From contig JACDOX010000080.1 in the NCBI GenBank assembly GCA_014549065.1, forward strand, positions 1,214,721-1,278,720: 64,000 bases of DNA, written 5' to 3'. The stretch comes from Cardinalis cardinalis. Its lineage: Eukaryota; Chordata; Aves; Passeriformes; Cardinalidae. A program made the translations under genes and the position numbers. The notes beneath the pieces were generated by a model that worked only from the letters and a program-made list of their open reading frames with translations, did not search any database and was not told where the DNA came from. Within the stretch, counting starts at the first letter, position 1. Every line of letters begins with the position of its first letter. Shown here piece by piece: positions 38,715 to 51,900 of this stretch.

Positions 38715-39178
38715 GGCTGCATGTGTTTGTCAGTGTTTATTCCCATCTCCANATCCCTCCCAGTCACACTCAGCCCCTGGGCAGGGTCAGGTTGGGCCCA
38801 AGCTGTCCAGCAGCTCTGTCCTGCCCCTGGCACCATGGGGCTTGTGCTGGCCCTGGACTGGTGGAAATTCCACGGTGTTCCCGGCACAGTCTGTTTGTGC
38901 CTCCAGGCCCTGTGGGTCCATACTGCCCTAAGACTGCTGGAAGGTCCATTGTTCCCAGATGGCCACTGTAGGTCCCAGCTGGCCCAGAGCTGGTGGCAGG
39001 GCAGGTAGGTCATTTGCCACAGGCACAGGGGAACAGAGGCAAGGCTGGCCTCGCCCTAGGCCAGTGGCCATTGCAGCAGATGCCACAGGACTTCAGCACC
39101 GCCACTTCAGCTGTGGCAGCCTCATGGCCAGCGTGGTGAGTGTGTCCCCACAGGAGTCCCCATTGCCCCAGGCGAGCC
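38715..39178 (-). terminator. TMEM266: TMEM266 3' UTR and likely poly(A) signal
   Basis: On the minus strand, an AATAAA (reverse complement TTTATT at 38736–38741) lies about 440 bases after the TMEM266 stop and is followed by a moderately T-rich stretch. If used, the two convergent genes are separated by only about 150–200 bases. Further signals inside ETFA (e.g. TTTATT at about 38311) might give a longer, overlapping transcript. Confidence 0.6.
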
Positions 39179-39738
39179 CTATGCCTCGGGAACCCTGCCC
39201 AGCCGTGGCTCTGGGGGCCCCAGCGCCGCGTACTTCTCCTCGATCGTTGGGGCACCCTGGGGGCAGTCGAGGAGCGGCTTGAGCTGGAAGACATCAAGGC
39301 TCTCCTGGTTCCTGCGGTTGTATACGCTGAGCCGGTGGCCNAGGTCGGGGCTGGCCCCCACCGAGCCGGCCGGACTGGGCAGCTTCAGGTTGACGGGATC
39401 CAGCCCCTTCTGCGCCAGGCACGCCTCCTCCGACAGGGACGAGAGCAGCTCCTGCACCGCGCGCTGCCGGGCGGGCGCCATNGCGGCCCGGGGCTCCTCG
39501 CAGGCCGCGCTGCAGTCCGGGGACGAGCCCAGGGTCGGGCTGCTCTCGCTGCAGCCCCGTGTCCCCGAGCTGGCCGTGGAGCGAGAGGCGCTGCCCGACG
39601 TGAGGCTGGCCGAGGTGCCCGTGCTGCCCAGGCGCAGCGGCACCTCCACCGTGAACAGCTCCGAGGAGATGTTGGGCCGGTGCACGTCGATGGCGGCCGT
39701 GGTCACCACGCAGATGGCGGCCTCGGGGACTCCGCTGT
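39179..39738 (-). CDS. TMEM266: TMEM266 last exon (C-terminal tail)
   Basis: The acceptor CTGCAG ends at 39739 and the exon begins two bases into an Asp codon, giving SGVPEAAICVVTTAAIDVHR and then PNISSELFTVEVPL. A serine-rich, low-complexity tail follows, then a SLSEEACLAQKGLDP stretch and the C terminus RVPEA with stop at 39179–39181. Two single Ns (39341, 39482) both fall at third positions of four-fold codons (Leu CTN, Ala GCN), so the protein is not in doubt. The tail is intracellular and probably disordered. Confidence 0.92.
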
Positions 39739-41405
39739 CTGCAGGGACAGAGCACAGTGGCGGCTGAGAGGATACAGAGAGCGAGAGCAATGCCACGTGC
39801 AATGCTCTGTACCTACGGGGATGGGCACAGAACCAGCCNAGACACGCACATAGCACACAGACCCCTCTGAGCCATACACGTGTATATATCATACACAGAT
39901 ACTCAGCAAAGCAGCCCTTTTCTCTATCCCCAGCTCTCTATGTTTGTTTATAGAGATACACTGTATGCCTAGATCTGTGTGTGTAAATACACCAACCCCC
40001 AGAGCTTTAGTCATACAGCTAGTGTGTACATGTGCACAATAAACTGCATCAACATCCATTTTGCCTGCCTGTGTACATGGACAGGCAATAGGTACCTATG
40101 GGCCATAGTCCCTCCCTTAAATACCTGGAATTAGCTACTGCTGCACAGCATGCCATCCCCCCAAAATTGTACACGGTTTTCTGTATGTGGGTGTGTGCCC
40201 ACAGGGATATATAGACACAGATACACACACATTTATACCTACACATTACCAGCCCCCCTCTCTTGAGCCAGTCTTTAAATGATGCACACATGCCTTTTAT
40301 GTATCTCCTGTATCTATGCTGGGGCTGTACAGGCAGGGATACACAGCCATAGCTAATGCCACATACCTGCATATACATACATGAACACATTTATTACATA
40401 CAATACACAGGTGCAGAGATGGAGGCTCTCACCCCCTCCCCACCCCATTTTATATACACATGGCCTTTATATACAGAGATGAGGAATTATGTCTGTATGA
40501 ACCCCATATAGATACTGTACACAGACCTGTTATACACACACACAAGATACAATGCCCCCTTGAAAGGCAGACAGCTGTCTACCACTAAATAAAATACATA
40601 CAACCCCTCTACCTTTCTACAGAAATGTGTACATACTTCTCTGTATGTATATTTATTGGCTAGATCTATATGTAAGAGATGATAGCTGTAGATGACCCTA
40701 TCTCTGTATTTACATAGTTTCTTATCACAGAATCACCAGGCTGGGAGAGACCTTCAAGATCATCGGGTCCACCCAGCCCAAACACTGCAACTAAATCCTG
40801 GCACCCAGTGCCACATCCAGGGCTGGTGACTCCACCACCTCCCTGGGCAGACCATGCCAGAACTTCATGGACATATTTTATTGATATATTTTTTATTTAT
40901 ATACACATCTTTAGACTATATGGAGACCCATATATGATACAGTACACATACATATAATATATAGACTAATAANACATGTCTTCCCTTTAAATACATAGAA
41001 TTATTATCATCTATAAATAGAAAACACCTGTGCTTTTACTCACACATATACTTACCTTTAAAGACATATTTCTCACTCTCTGTGTGTATGGCTGGGGAAC
41101 ACAGTTATAGGGATATACAGAATACCTTTTACCTATACATGAACACCCCTTCCCCCTTTTAGTCTTTTGATACGTACATCTATGTGAATATATATACACA
41201 CATGTACCTTTTTGCAGCTTTCCAAGTATGTTATGGGGCTCTAGAGATACATATCAATATATAATACCACATACCTCTCTACACATGTGCAGACACACAC
41301 ATATATAATTAATAGGTGTATCTACACAGTCTCACCCACTTAATTCTATACATACCTAATCTTTATATATAAAGCATACAGATATGGGGAAGAGCTGTAT
41401 CTGTG

Positions 41406-41437
<32 letters not shown>

Positions 41438-42871
41438 CACACACATATATATATACACATACACGCACACGCCCCCTATGTAATACATTAGACCTATACA
41501 TACATATGTACATTTTCTACATACATAGCTGTGTGTCTGTGTGTGTACATCTAGGCATAGNTATATAGATGTACTAGCTGTAAGACAGTTGTTGTTCCCC
41601 CCCTTGAAAATGTAATTGTTACACTTTAAATAGAATTTGTACAATTACACACATGTATACTTATCTTGTGTATGACTATGTCTTATGGTGTGTATATATA
41701 AATCTGGAATGTATATAAAGGAATATATATATCTAACATGTATCAAATAATATAAGATATACATATAACACATGTATAACTCTATAGCTCTACATGACAC
41801 CTCCAACCTTTATACATGTTTTAAATTATATACAAGCACCCTTTTATAGACAGCAAAATTTATTATGGGGATGTATACATAGGGATATAAATCTATGTGT
41901 AATACAATNTGCACCTACATAGATGTGCCTGCCCCAGTTTAAATCCATATAACCTATACCTTCTCCATACAGATATGGGGAGTGTGTGTATGTATATATT
42001 ATATATAATACACAATACAATAGACTGCATATACATGCACACACACTGCAGTGCACAGTCCCCCCATAACAATACATCATTCCTGTGCCTATGCAGCCAT
42101 TTTATAGATGCACTGTGCAGTCCCCTCTTTAACTCCATCCAGCTGTCACTGGCAGCTGCACAGCCTGACCTTTGTGTAGCAATGCACAGGCTTGTCACGT
42201 GTGCACATACAGGGACAACGTATGGATCAGGATATGCACTGCAGCTACACCTGCACACCCAGACACACAGACACACACATGTAACAGGTGTTACCCACAG
42301 CCACTGAGATGTGTGTACAGACACACACCTTGTTAGAGAGCGACACAGGAATTCAGGGGTACAGAGGGAAATCCACAAACATTAATAGTCTTGTACACTT
42401 GTACATATATGCACATACATGTTCTGTAGGACACACTGCTACACAGATGCAGTCTGTCTCCCCCTCTCCCTTTTTTATACACATAATCCTTAGATGTCTC
42501 CATACAGATATGGGCAATGTGTGCATACGTGAGCTCCATACAGAATATTTTACACACACACACACACACACACATGCGTGCGCATACACACAAATATATA
42601 CTCTAATACATAACCCACCCCCTAAATATTTATAATATTACTAAATAATAAAGATTCCCACCTCTCTATGTGTGCATATTTATTTATAAGATGCATGTAT
42701 TTATATACAAACATATATTAAAAATACATTGTAACTTTACGTGAGAACTTAGATATATCTTTACTGCTATTTGTATAATGGGGGTTAATATCAAGGGACC
42801 TGTGTATATATACACACACATCTGTAAATAAATAGGATATGCCTATATTATGCCTATATATACCTGCTCAC

Positions 42872-42933
<62 letters not shown>

Positions 42934-45900
42934 CACACACACAGAGTCTCTTGCACATACAGGCATCATTCTGTAGCCATACAGGCAATGTGTACATGGA
43001 TGAAGAGTCCCCTGTAAAATACAGCATATACAGACATTTGGACTTTTGGTACATGGAACACACAATACTCCCTCTGCTCTCCTTACATAGAACNCAAATC
43101 CCCACATATGTCAGTATATGTACATACACACATACATGTACACACCTATAAATTTGTGTGTACATACACAGTGACTGCAGCTATAAGGATATANGTATAT
43201 AGTACATTATACATAACACCAATGATACATATTATACATGTAAAATTATATTACCTCCCTCTTTCAATGTCTCTCAATGTATATTAGGGGGATATACATC
43301 TATAAACAGTACCATATACCTGGTGCATATATCTCTCTGTATACACACACAAAATAAAATACATAGGTATATACAGGGTGTCCCCCCAAATTTATATATT
43401 CATTTATCCACAGAGATGNGGGAATATATATGTGTATCTGCCCCATACATAGGATACAATGTATATATNTGTAATGCTTACATACACACAGACTCACACA
43501 TATACCTATGTAGAATGTGTATATACAGGGATACAAATATGAAATACATCACTGCTATATGTGAACACACACACATTATGTATGTATGTATGTATGTATA
43601 TGCACAGACATGGTCCCTCACACCTTTCCCTTTTTACATACCCTACACCTATGTATAGATCCATACATATTTTTATATAGTCCTGTAGAGCTTGGGGATG
43701 TATTTAGAGGGACAGACATGAATAAAACCAATACTTTATACCTCTATATGCATGTGTGTACATTTTTTAAATAGCTCTCTNTATAATTCATGTATCTATG
43801 AATTCACAGGCTTTCTCTCTCACACATACATATGTACAGACTTTACATACCTATATACATAGCTTTATATATAGACATCCATATTTTTATCTCTATGCAT
43901 ATGTTTCTCTATGTTTCCCCTTCATAATATATCTACATATGTACACATATTCTATATATAATACATATGTCTCTATATATACACTNATGTCCTTTCTAAT
44001 GTATAAACCATATACATATTTAAACAGGCTCTCACACGCCTACCCGCATATATCTCTCCCTGTATCTATATATGTATCTTTACTTACATTTATACATATA
44101 CAAAATACTAAAGTATACACAGATCTTTACCTGTCTTTGTATCTGTCTGCATATACATGCATAAATAGCTTCTATACATTTATACAGATATAGGATAAAC
44201 CTATATATAAATTCCATGTGCTTATATAAAAAACAAGTATATATTTTTAGAAATATATTATTATATAAAATATAGAAAAACAGTTATATTTAGAAAAACA
44301 AGTATATATTTTTATATGTAAGATATACACATAACATGCATAAAATAGATTAAAAAGAGATGTATATGCAGACAGTCTTATACACACTTCTAAAATATAT
44401 ATAATTATGTTTTAAAATAAAATATATAGACACTTTCCCCCCTTTGTGTCTATGTGGGGAATTTATACATATTATACATATGGGGATATAATTAATAATA
44501 TATATACATGATACACAGAGATAGATCCATATTTATGTCATATATATGGTACATATTAAAAAGATACGTATATAGCCATTCACACCCCCTTGATTTATAT
44601 GACCTGAGATATATAAAACATGAATATACAGTTTCTCTCACACATCTATAAATATGTGTCTATCCCCATATATATGGGATAGACATACATATATGTCACA
44701 CTGAAAGTATCTTTATACGGACTGTGTACAGACTGCATGTATGTATATACAGTCATATCCAATACACAGCTCTCCATCTATNCATGTGGCTATAGACACA
44801 TCACACATTACAGCTCTATATGCACACACATATAACTGCAATGCATATAAAACATAAATCTATAGACACAAACATGTACAAATGCCTTTACAGATCTTTA
44901 CCTACACAGGACCATACTGCAGCCATATTCATATGCACATATCCTGATCTATGGATATACACCTATCTGCCCAATGACACAGTGTAGATATTCAAAACAA
45001 TATCCATGTGCCCATAGAGTCACCAAATGGTTTGGGTTGGGAGGGACCTTCCAGCCCACCCAGCGCCACCCCTGCCATGGCAGGGACACCTTCACCATCC
45101 CAGGGTGCTCAGCCTGGCCCTGGGCACTGCCACGGGGCTGTGCCAGGCCCTCGTCCCCTCAGCACTGCCAGCCTGGCCCAGGGCAGCTCCGGGGCCTCCT
45201 CGGACTCGCTGCAGCAGCTCCACGTCCTGCTGATGCTGATGCTGATGCTGCCGGGGCCAGCTCTGCAGGTGGGGCTGAGCGGGGCAGGCAGCTCCAGGTG
45301 CTTTCCTCAGGGCTGCTCTCCATCCCTGGCCAGGGCTCGTGCTGGGGAGTGCCCAGGGACAGGGCCAGGCTGAGTGCTCGGAGGATTCAGGAGCCCCCCT
45401 CTCCAGCCTGCCTGGATCCCGCTGAATGCCAGCTGGGCTTACAACCAGACACTCACACTCCCTTCTGGTTAGCATTATGTAGCCTCAGTTCCATATGAAC
45501 CTATTTCCATTTATATACAGGATTAAAGATATACAATACATTATACAGAGAGATATTTTNATTCCTGTAACATATACATATGTATTTCTGTAATATATAC
45601 ACATATATTCTGACCATCTCTCCTCTCACACTCCTTTCTACATTTAATATATGCATTCTAATAAAATATCTCAGCATGTACACAGACACAGTCTTTCCCA
45701 CATCTTTATACTTAGACAAAGATCTACCTATATGTAGACACAAAATCAAAAATACCTTTATATGTGTATGAATCTGCTTACATAATACCCATATGGGGAT
45801 GTGTGTATGTTTGGAGAGACATATATGATACATTATATTCATACATGTACAAACGTGTGTATGTTTACTTACATCTTTATCCATGTATATAGACATGTAC

Positions 45901-48900
45901 ATCTATATATATGGATATACAGAATACAGTATAGATTTATATACATACACATATAGTAAATATATATACTAGGCATATCCTTATATAGAGAAATATATAT
46001 ATCTATATTTCACTATGTATGCATATGATATATAAAGTATGTAATACATTCTACTTATGTATATACACACACATAAATGCATATTATATATGTATACATA
46101 CACACACACCTCGTGTATATTCTATGTACATGCATATGCAGGCACACACACACATTGTTTTCTTTCCTATAACCCTGTATAATATATATGAGGATGTGTA
46201 TGTGGAGATAGACAGTTATAACACATTATATTTAAGCACAGACACGTTTTTAATATATATACAAAATGTTATATTCATAAGGGGCGTGTGCACACCCCCA
46301 CCTGTCAGAGCCTGCCTTCCTCAGCCCCCCCTGCCCCGCTGTGCCGGCAGCCAGAGCACAGCCAGCCCCAGCTGGGCTGGGCAGGGGCTGTGCAGAGCCC
46401 CCAGCAGGGGCAGGAACCCCCTGTGCTGCCCAGCAGGGCTGTGCAGAGCCCCCAGCACGGGCAGGAACCCCCTGTGCTGCCCAGCNNNNNNNNNNNNNNN
46501 NNNNNNNNNNNNNNNNNNNNNNNNNNNNNNNNNNNNNNNNNNNNNNNNNNNNNNNNNNNNNNNNNNNNNNNNNNNNNNNNNNNNNNNNNNNNNNNNNNNN
46601 NNNNNNNNNNNNNNNNNNNNNNNNNNNNNNNNNNNNNNNNNNNNNNNNNNNNNNNNNNNNNNNNNNNNNNNNNNNNNNNNNNNNNNNNNNNNNNNNNNNN
46701 NNNNNNNNNNNNNNNNNNNNNNNNNNNNNNNNNNNNNNNNNNNNNNNNNNNNNNNNNNNNNNNNNCCCCTGTGCTGCCCAGCAGGGCTGTGCAGAGCCCC
46801 CAGCACGGGCAGGAACCCCCCCTGCCAGCAGGACTCCTGCCAGGAACATCCATTTGAAGGCTGCCCTCGGGTCAGGCCCAGCTGCTGAGGTGTCCCACCA
46901 TTCAGTTTAACCTTTCTGAAAGGTTCCCAGCGTGGTGCTGGGCTAANCTGTCTCCCCTATTCTTTTCTCTTCATTTATTTTGTCCCTATTGTTCATTCTC
47001 AGATCCATTTGAAGTGCTCTGTGAGCTGGACAGCCCAGCTACAGGGAATTAACCCCTCCCAGATCTCCGAACTATCCTGAGTACAATACACAAGTTTGCA
47101 AGAGCAAACTTGGGGCCTTTCAGAGAATGACTGTTGGCACACACTTCCATGGACCAAAGCAGAAGACTCTGTGGTGGGTTTCATTTCCAGGACAGATCTA
47201 CAGCAGCACTGCCCAGTCTCACCTGGTTTACAGCACACAAGGCAATGCAAACATACCACTCACGTNTGTGTTTGTAAGCAACACTCACCACTGCTGGGCT
47301 CGTTGTAGTATCGACTGACGTAATTATTCATGTCATCCTCTGAAAGAACAGAAAAGCATTAGAAGAGCATTTATTTCATTACATGGCTGAATCCCATGGA
47401 AAGCTTTCCTCTCCCTGCATGCCCAGAGCCACCTGCTCTGGAGTTTTAGGCCACAAGGCCTGTGTTCATCACACCCCATCCAAGCTGTGGCTGCAGCCAG
47501 CACAGGGACTGCATTATCCTTTGTCAGTCCTCTGCAGCACCAGCCTGGGAATGAGGCACTTTGGGCTCCAAAGGAAAGGTGCTCTGTGATCTTTCCAGAG
47601 GCTGACACAGGGCTGGCCATTCCCCTCGCTCTGTGCAGACAAACACAACCCTGGCCTCTCCCTGGTCAGCAGGGGCCTCCCNTCCCAGCCAGGGCACAAA
47701 GATAAACCTGGATTTATCCTGACAGGCTGAACCAAGGGCACCAGCACAGACAGAGCCATTGCTGCTGCACACTGACATCCTCAAGTCTCCCTTCTCCTTC
47801 CCCACAGGAGAAAGGGAGGCACCATGTATGATTTTAATGTGTAATTCCCTACCTTTTAAGATAATGTCATTTCTTTTCCATTTTGAATGAATGAAGAGTT
47901 ATTTTGGTGTATATAACACATGCATGTAAGTATACAACATAATATTAACGTTACACTATCTGTTGGCTTAAAATCTACTATAAATAGTTTTACTAATCAA
48001 GGGTGTAATACTAAACCTGTAGTACATGCATGAGAGCTACACCTGAACTTCAACAGCAAGTTAAAAATGAAGATGTGACCACAGAATGGAAAGCAGCAGC
48101 TCTACTGCATGTACAGATTTTGGATGCCACAGATGACAGGGGGATTTACTGTTATCTTATGGAAAAGCAGAACATTTTACCATTGTGGAAAAAACCATAA
48201 ACTTCTCGTGTTCTGAGCGAAGGCAAACAGTGCTGCTAAGAAACAGAATCAGCAGGCCTGGAGAATGGAGGCTTCCAGGCAACCTGACCTGCCCAATTTG
48301 TGGTGTATCTGTGCTCTAAAAGCACTCTCTCCTTTTAAGTGCTCTTTTTGATACCATGTTTCAGAAAGCCGTGCTCATCCCTTTGAGCCAGATTTCCTTC
48401 GTCCCCCTGGGTCTCTGTGGCTACAGTCCTGCCTCATCACAGCACATTGCGGTTTGCAGGTGAAAGAAACAGATGTTTTCTGGGGAACACTTTCCTCACA
48501 CAACAAGACCCAAACCACCAAGCACTCTGTACCTGAAATAGCTGCACTCATAAGAAGGCAATCTAACCTGACACTGAAAGGAAATGTCGTTGTTTTCCTG
48601 GTTTCATTGGATCTTAAAAGCTTTTTCGGCCCTTGTTGATCTTTAAATGCCTGCAGTCAGAGGTGTGCTTTGTGCTAATGTCTGAGTTTAAAAAAGAGGC
48701 CTCAGAGTAGCTCAGGGCAATGCCACTGAATTAGGAGTACATTGCAAGGCTTTTCAGCTATCTGCTACTAAAATACACTTCATTTCAGTTGTGCATAATT
48801 GATACTCTCAGTGCCACCAAATCTGCCAGCTACAGACACAGGTTCTGGTTCAGAGAATGCCTCTGAAGCTGCACTTCTGGCAGGACACTTCCAGCATCTT

Positions 48901-51900
48901 GGAGTCCAATTCTAAGCAGACAAACGAAGACAGCACAGCACTTTGGCTGGATGAGGGTCACCATGCCTGGCACCTGACAAAAGCCACCAACAGGGGCCTG
49001 GGTGCTCCCAGTACAGTCTCTCCAAAANCCAAGACACTTTGCATCAAAGAGAGGAAACACTTGGAGAAGTCACTCACCTGCTTTTCATGTCTCAAAGACA
49101 ATGCTCAAACCAAGGCTTCCTTGGGACTGCACACTCAGCTGACAGAATGTACCAGGGCACTGCTCCCAAACACAGCAGCTGTGTCCAAGCCAAGCTAGCA
49201 GAGAACCAGGCTGCTCTGTATGGCAGCAGTGGGCACTGCCAAACACCTGGAGAGGAGCTCCAGAAATGCCCTGCCCCTGCTCCCTCTGAGCTGGCCTGGC
49301 CTGGCTCTGTGTGTGACCACTGGCACACAGCAGTGGGGGAGTTGCTCCCTACTTTAATGTTATTTTGTGATGTGGCTTTACTAATGTTATTGCTCACCAC
49401 TGCTGATCTATTTAGCTATAAATTAAAAATATATGCATAAATATATCCATGTGTGCATGTGTATGTAAATATAAAATACATATATTCAACCTTAAGTAGC
49501 TTCTTACAATAAACACCAATAAAGAGTAATGGAGTAACAGCAGCAGAATAAATATTTCAACAACAGATGAAGTTTCTGAATCATTACATTAAAGCAAACT
49601 GACAATTAACAAACTCATCTGAGTCATATGGGAGTCTCAGCTGCTTTGGGCATTGAAGGTTATGAACAATTCCAGCAAACTAAAATTTACAGCAAACTAA
49701 AAAACTGGCAGTAAGCAGAAAGGAAAAGCATTCCCATCCTAATTCCCATGAAAATGGCAATCTTAGGAAAATGCCATTGGATGGTGACTGGGATCCTCTT
49801 GCTATATGTACCAGCAGGAATCACAGAAACTCTTCTGTTGGAAAAGCCCTTTGAGTCTACCAGTTACACTGCCACTAAGCCATGTCCCTCTGTGCCACAT
49901 CCACCCTTAACAAATGGCCCCAAGGAAATGTGGATGACAGGAAATTTAGTGATGAGGTTCCAAAAGGAATGAGCTGAGGAGGAGGAGTGTGGCAGCTCTT
50001 CCCCATGTGAAAACCTGTGGTGAACAAGGATTTCTCTACAATCCTCCTGCAGAGGGGGAGCATGGAGGCAGTGAGAGCCTGGGGAGGGATTCAGCTGAGT
50101 TCTGCAGAGCAGGGGAAGGAAGGAGCAGGGCAGGGGAAGGAAGGAGCAGAGCAGGCTGCTCTCTGCAGCCCACAGCAGAGTTTGCTCAAGCAGTGTGGGC
50201 TGACAGCTCCAAGGGGGAGGCAGCAGAGACCACAAAGGGGCAGTGGGGCTGACTCCAACACCATCAGAGCTCCCACCCCCAGGAGGGAATGTCTGGCTGG
50301 AAGGCTGCTCAGACTCTGCCCCATCTCACATAAACCCAGCCTGCACTGTAACCAGCCCCCCTGCAAGGCTGCTCACTGCAGTGCAGTCCCAGCTCTGCCT
50401 GCTGCCCAAATCCCAGTTATTGAAAAAACGTGTGGCTCTCAGTCAGGATCTGTCTGACAAGCACTGGATTTTGTCTGATGAAGGTTTCCAAGTTATCTGC
50501 TTGTTCTTTTCCTGCAGGACTCCAAACACACACTGCAATGGTTCAGGGAGTAATAAACTACTTAGAGTACAGTGCCATATAATCTCATCTGACCCAAGAG
50601 ACAACANTGCAATCTCTCTCTCTCGGCCCCATAAAAACCTCATAAATTTGGTGAAATACATAAATGACATTCCCCCCAAGGCAGAGCTCTTCCAGTTCTA
50701 TAATGCCTCAACAGTGATCTTTAATTGTTTCATCAATGCCTTCATGAGTGATCTGCAACTCCTCTGCATACAAGAAAAGGCCTTAAAAAGGGGGTTTTAT
50801 TTTGAAATATTTCATGATTATAGAGTATTTTATTTCATATTTTTATTGCCATTGGTTGTACTGCCTTCTGTCTCTCCAAGCTGAATTTTCTGAACTGGAA
50901 GGTTCTTTTTTCTGCTGTGCAGCCTCCCACTGAGGGAGTCCTCAGAGTAATGTCTCACCCCAACTTCCTCCCAGAAAAGAGTCTTTACTAGGAGGTTTCT
51001 AAAGAAACAGATCTTTCATCTGTTTCAACAGGAACCAAGAGCAGCCAGCTGGCACTTTCCAGGAGACTTCCCCTGCCTTTGGTTTGAAGACAGATTGCTA
51101 CATTACTGCAAGCTGCAGTAGTCACACCACTGTTCAATTCACACACACATCCAGTCCCTGCAGAGGCTGGATGGATGCCTGGGCACATGGATATTCCATC
51201 TTGAGAGCAACTGTAAAGTCAGCTTGCAGAGAAAACAGAGCAACAGCTTCAGCCTGGTTCTAAGTAAGAAATCATTCTGTGGTCAAAGTCACTGTGCAGA
51301 AGGAAACCTGGGATATGCAACAGGCTCCATTATCAGCAGATGCTGCTGGGACAGAAACCCAGAATCCTGACAACAAATGGGGGCTTTGGGCCTCACTTGA
51401 GCAGATGATGCAGCAAGAGCACTGTGAGCTGGCTGGAGCAGGGCTGGGATGCAGCACAGCTCTGTGTCAGGGGGGCACAGCATGGCCTGGGGGACTCTCA
51501 GTGCTCTTCCCAACCTTGTTCCCTGAGCAGAGCCACATCTGAGCTGGCTCAGTACAGTGAGCCTGAAGCTAACTCAGAGGAACCTGGGTTTGTCTCTGTG
51601 AAACAGCNACACTGGCTGAGTCTAAAATACAAAGCTAAGGAAGAATATGGCTGCCACCAAAACAATTATCAAGATAAGAAAAAAAAAGCAAAAGCATTCA
51701 AGAACAAACTGTTATAAACTGGCAACAAATAAATGTAATCTGAGAATTAGGAAAAGACTTGTGACACTTGAGAAGCCTGGCAGGGCAGCAGAGGGCAGAG
51801 CAATCACTGCTGTCAGGGGAGCACCATCTGCTTATGAAAGGGATCCTTCTGAAAGGCTGCATGCTTGAAAGCATTCCAGTTCTGCGTTCCTCTACCTGTC

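Larger units (their letters stand above)
39840..46280. repeat. 6.4-kb degenerate TA/CA-rich satellite-like array
   Basis: Nearly the whole block is built from alternating TATA, ACAC and ACATACAT runs. It also contains recurring longer phrases: a C-run passing into T's (CCCCCTTT-like, e.g. 40253, 40553, 41598, 42460, 44437), and an ATACAGATATGGGGAT-like phrase followed by TATATAATACA (e.g. 41386, 41971, 42507, 45793). This indicates a diverged array of a longer unit, not plain dinucleotide slippage. The spacing is irregular by eye, so I give no unit length. Confidence 0.75.
39739..47288 (-). other. TMEM266 last intron, filled by satellite-like DNA
   Basis: A 7.55-kb phase-1 intron. About 39840–46280 is TA/CA-rich satellite-like DNA broken by two CR1-related inserts; 46330–46830 is a 51-bp minisatellite with a gap; 46850–47270 is unique sequence. 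Many histidine-, threonine- and tyrosine-rich open frames here are translations of the repeat and not genes. Confidence 0.85.

Noticed and set aside
41363..43658. His/Thr/Tyr/Cys-rich open frames in the satellite block
   Set aside because: They are translations of ACAC/TATA/ACATAC sequence; no gene signals are present.
46019..46910. Frames of 160–290 codons across 46019–46910
   Set aside because: They are translations of the TA/CA repeat, the gap and the 51-bp minisatellite, which is a multiple of three and so stays open in all frames.
50243..50884. 213-codon open frame on the + strand
   Set aside because: It lies in a TMEM266 intron, includes an N, shows no domain or family features, and its first half is a low-complexity patch. 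It is most likely chance.
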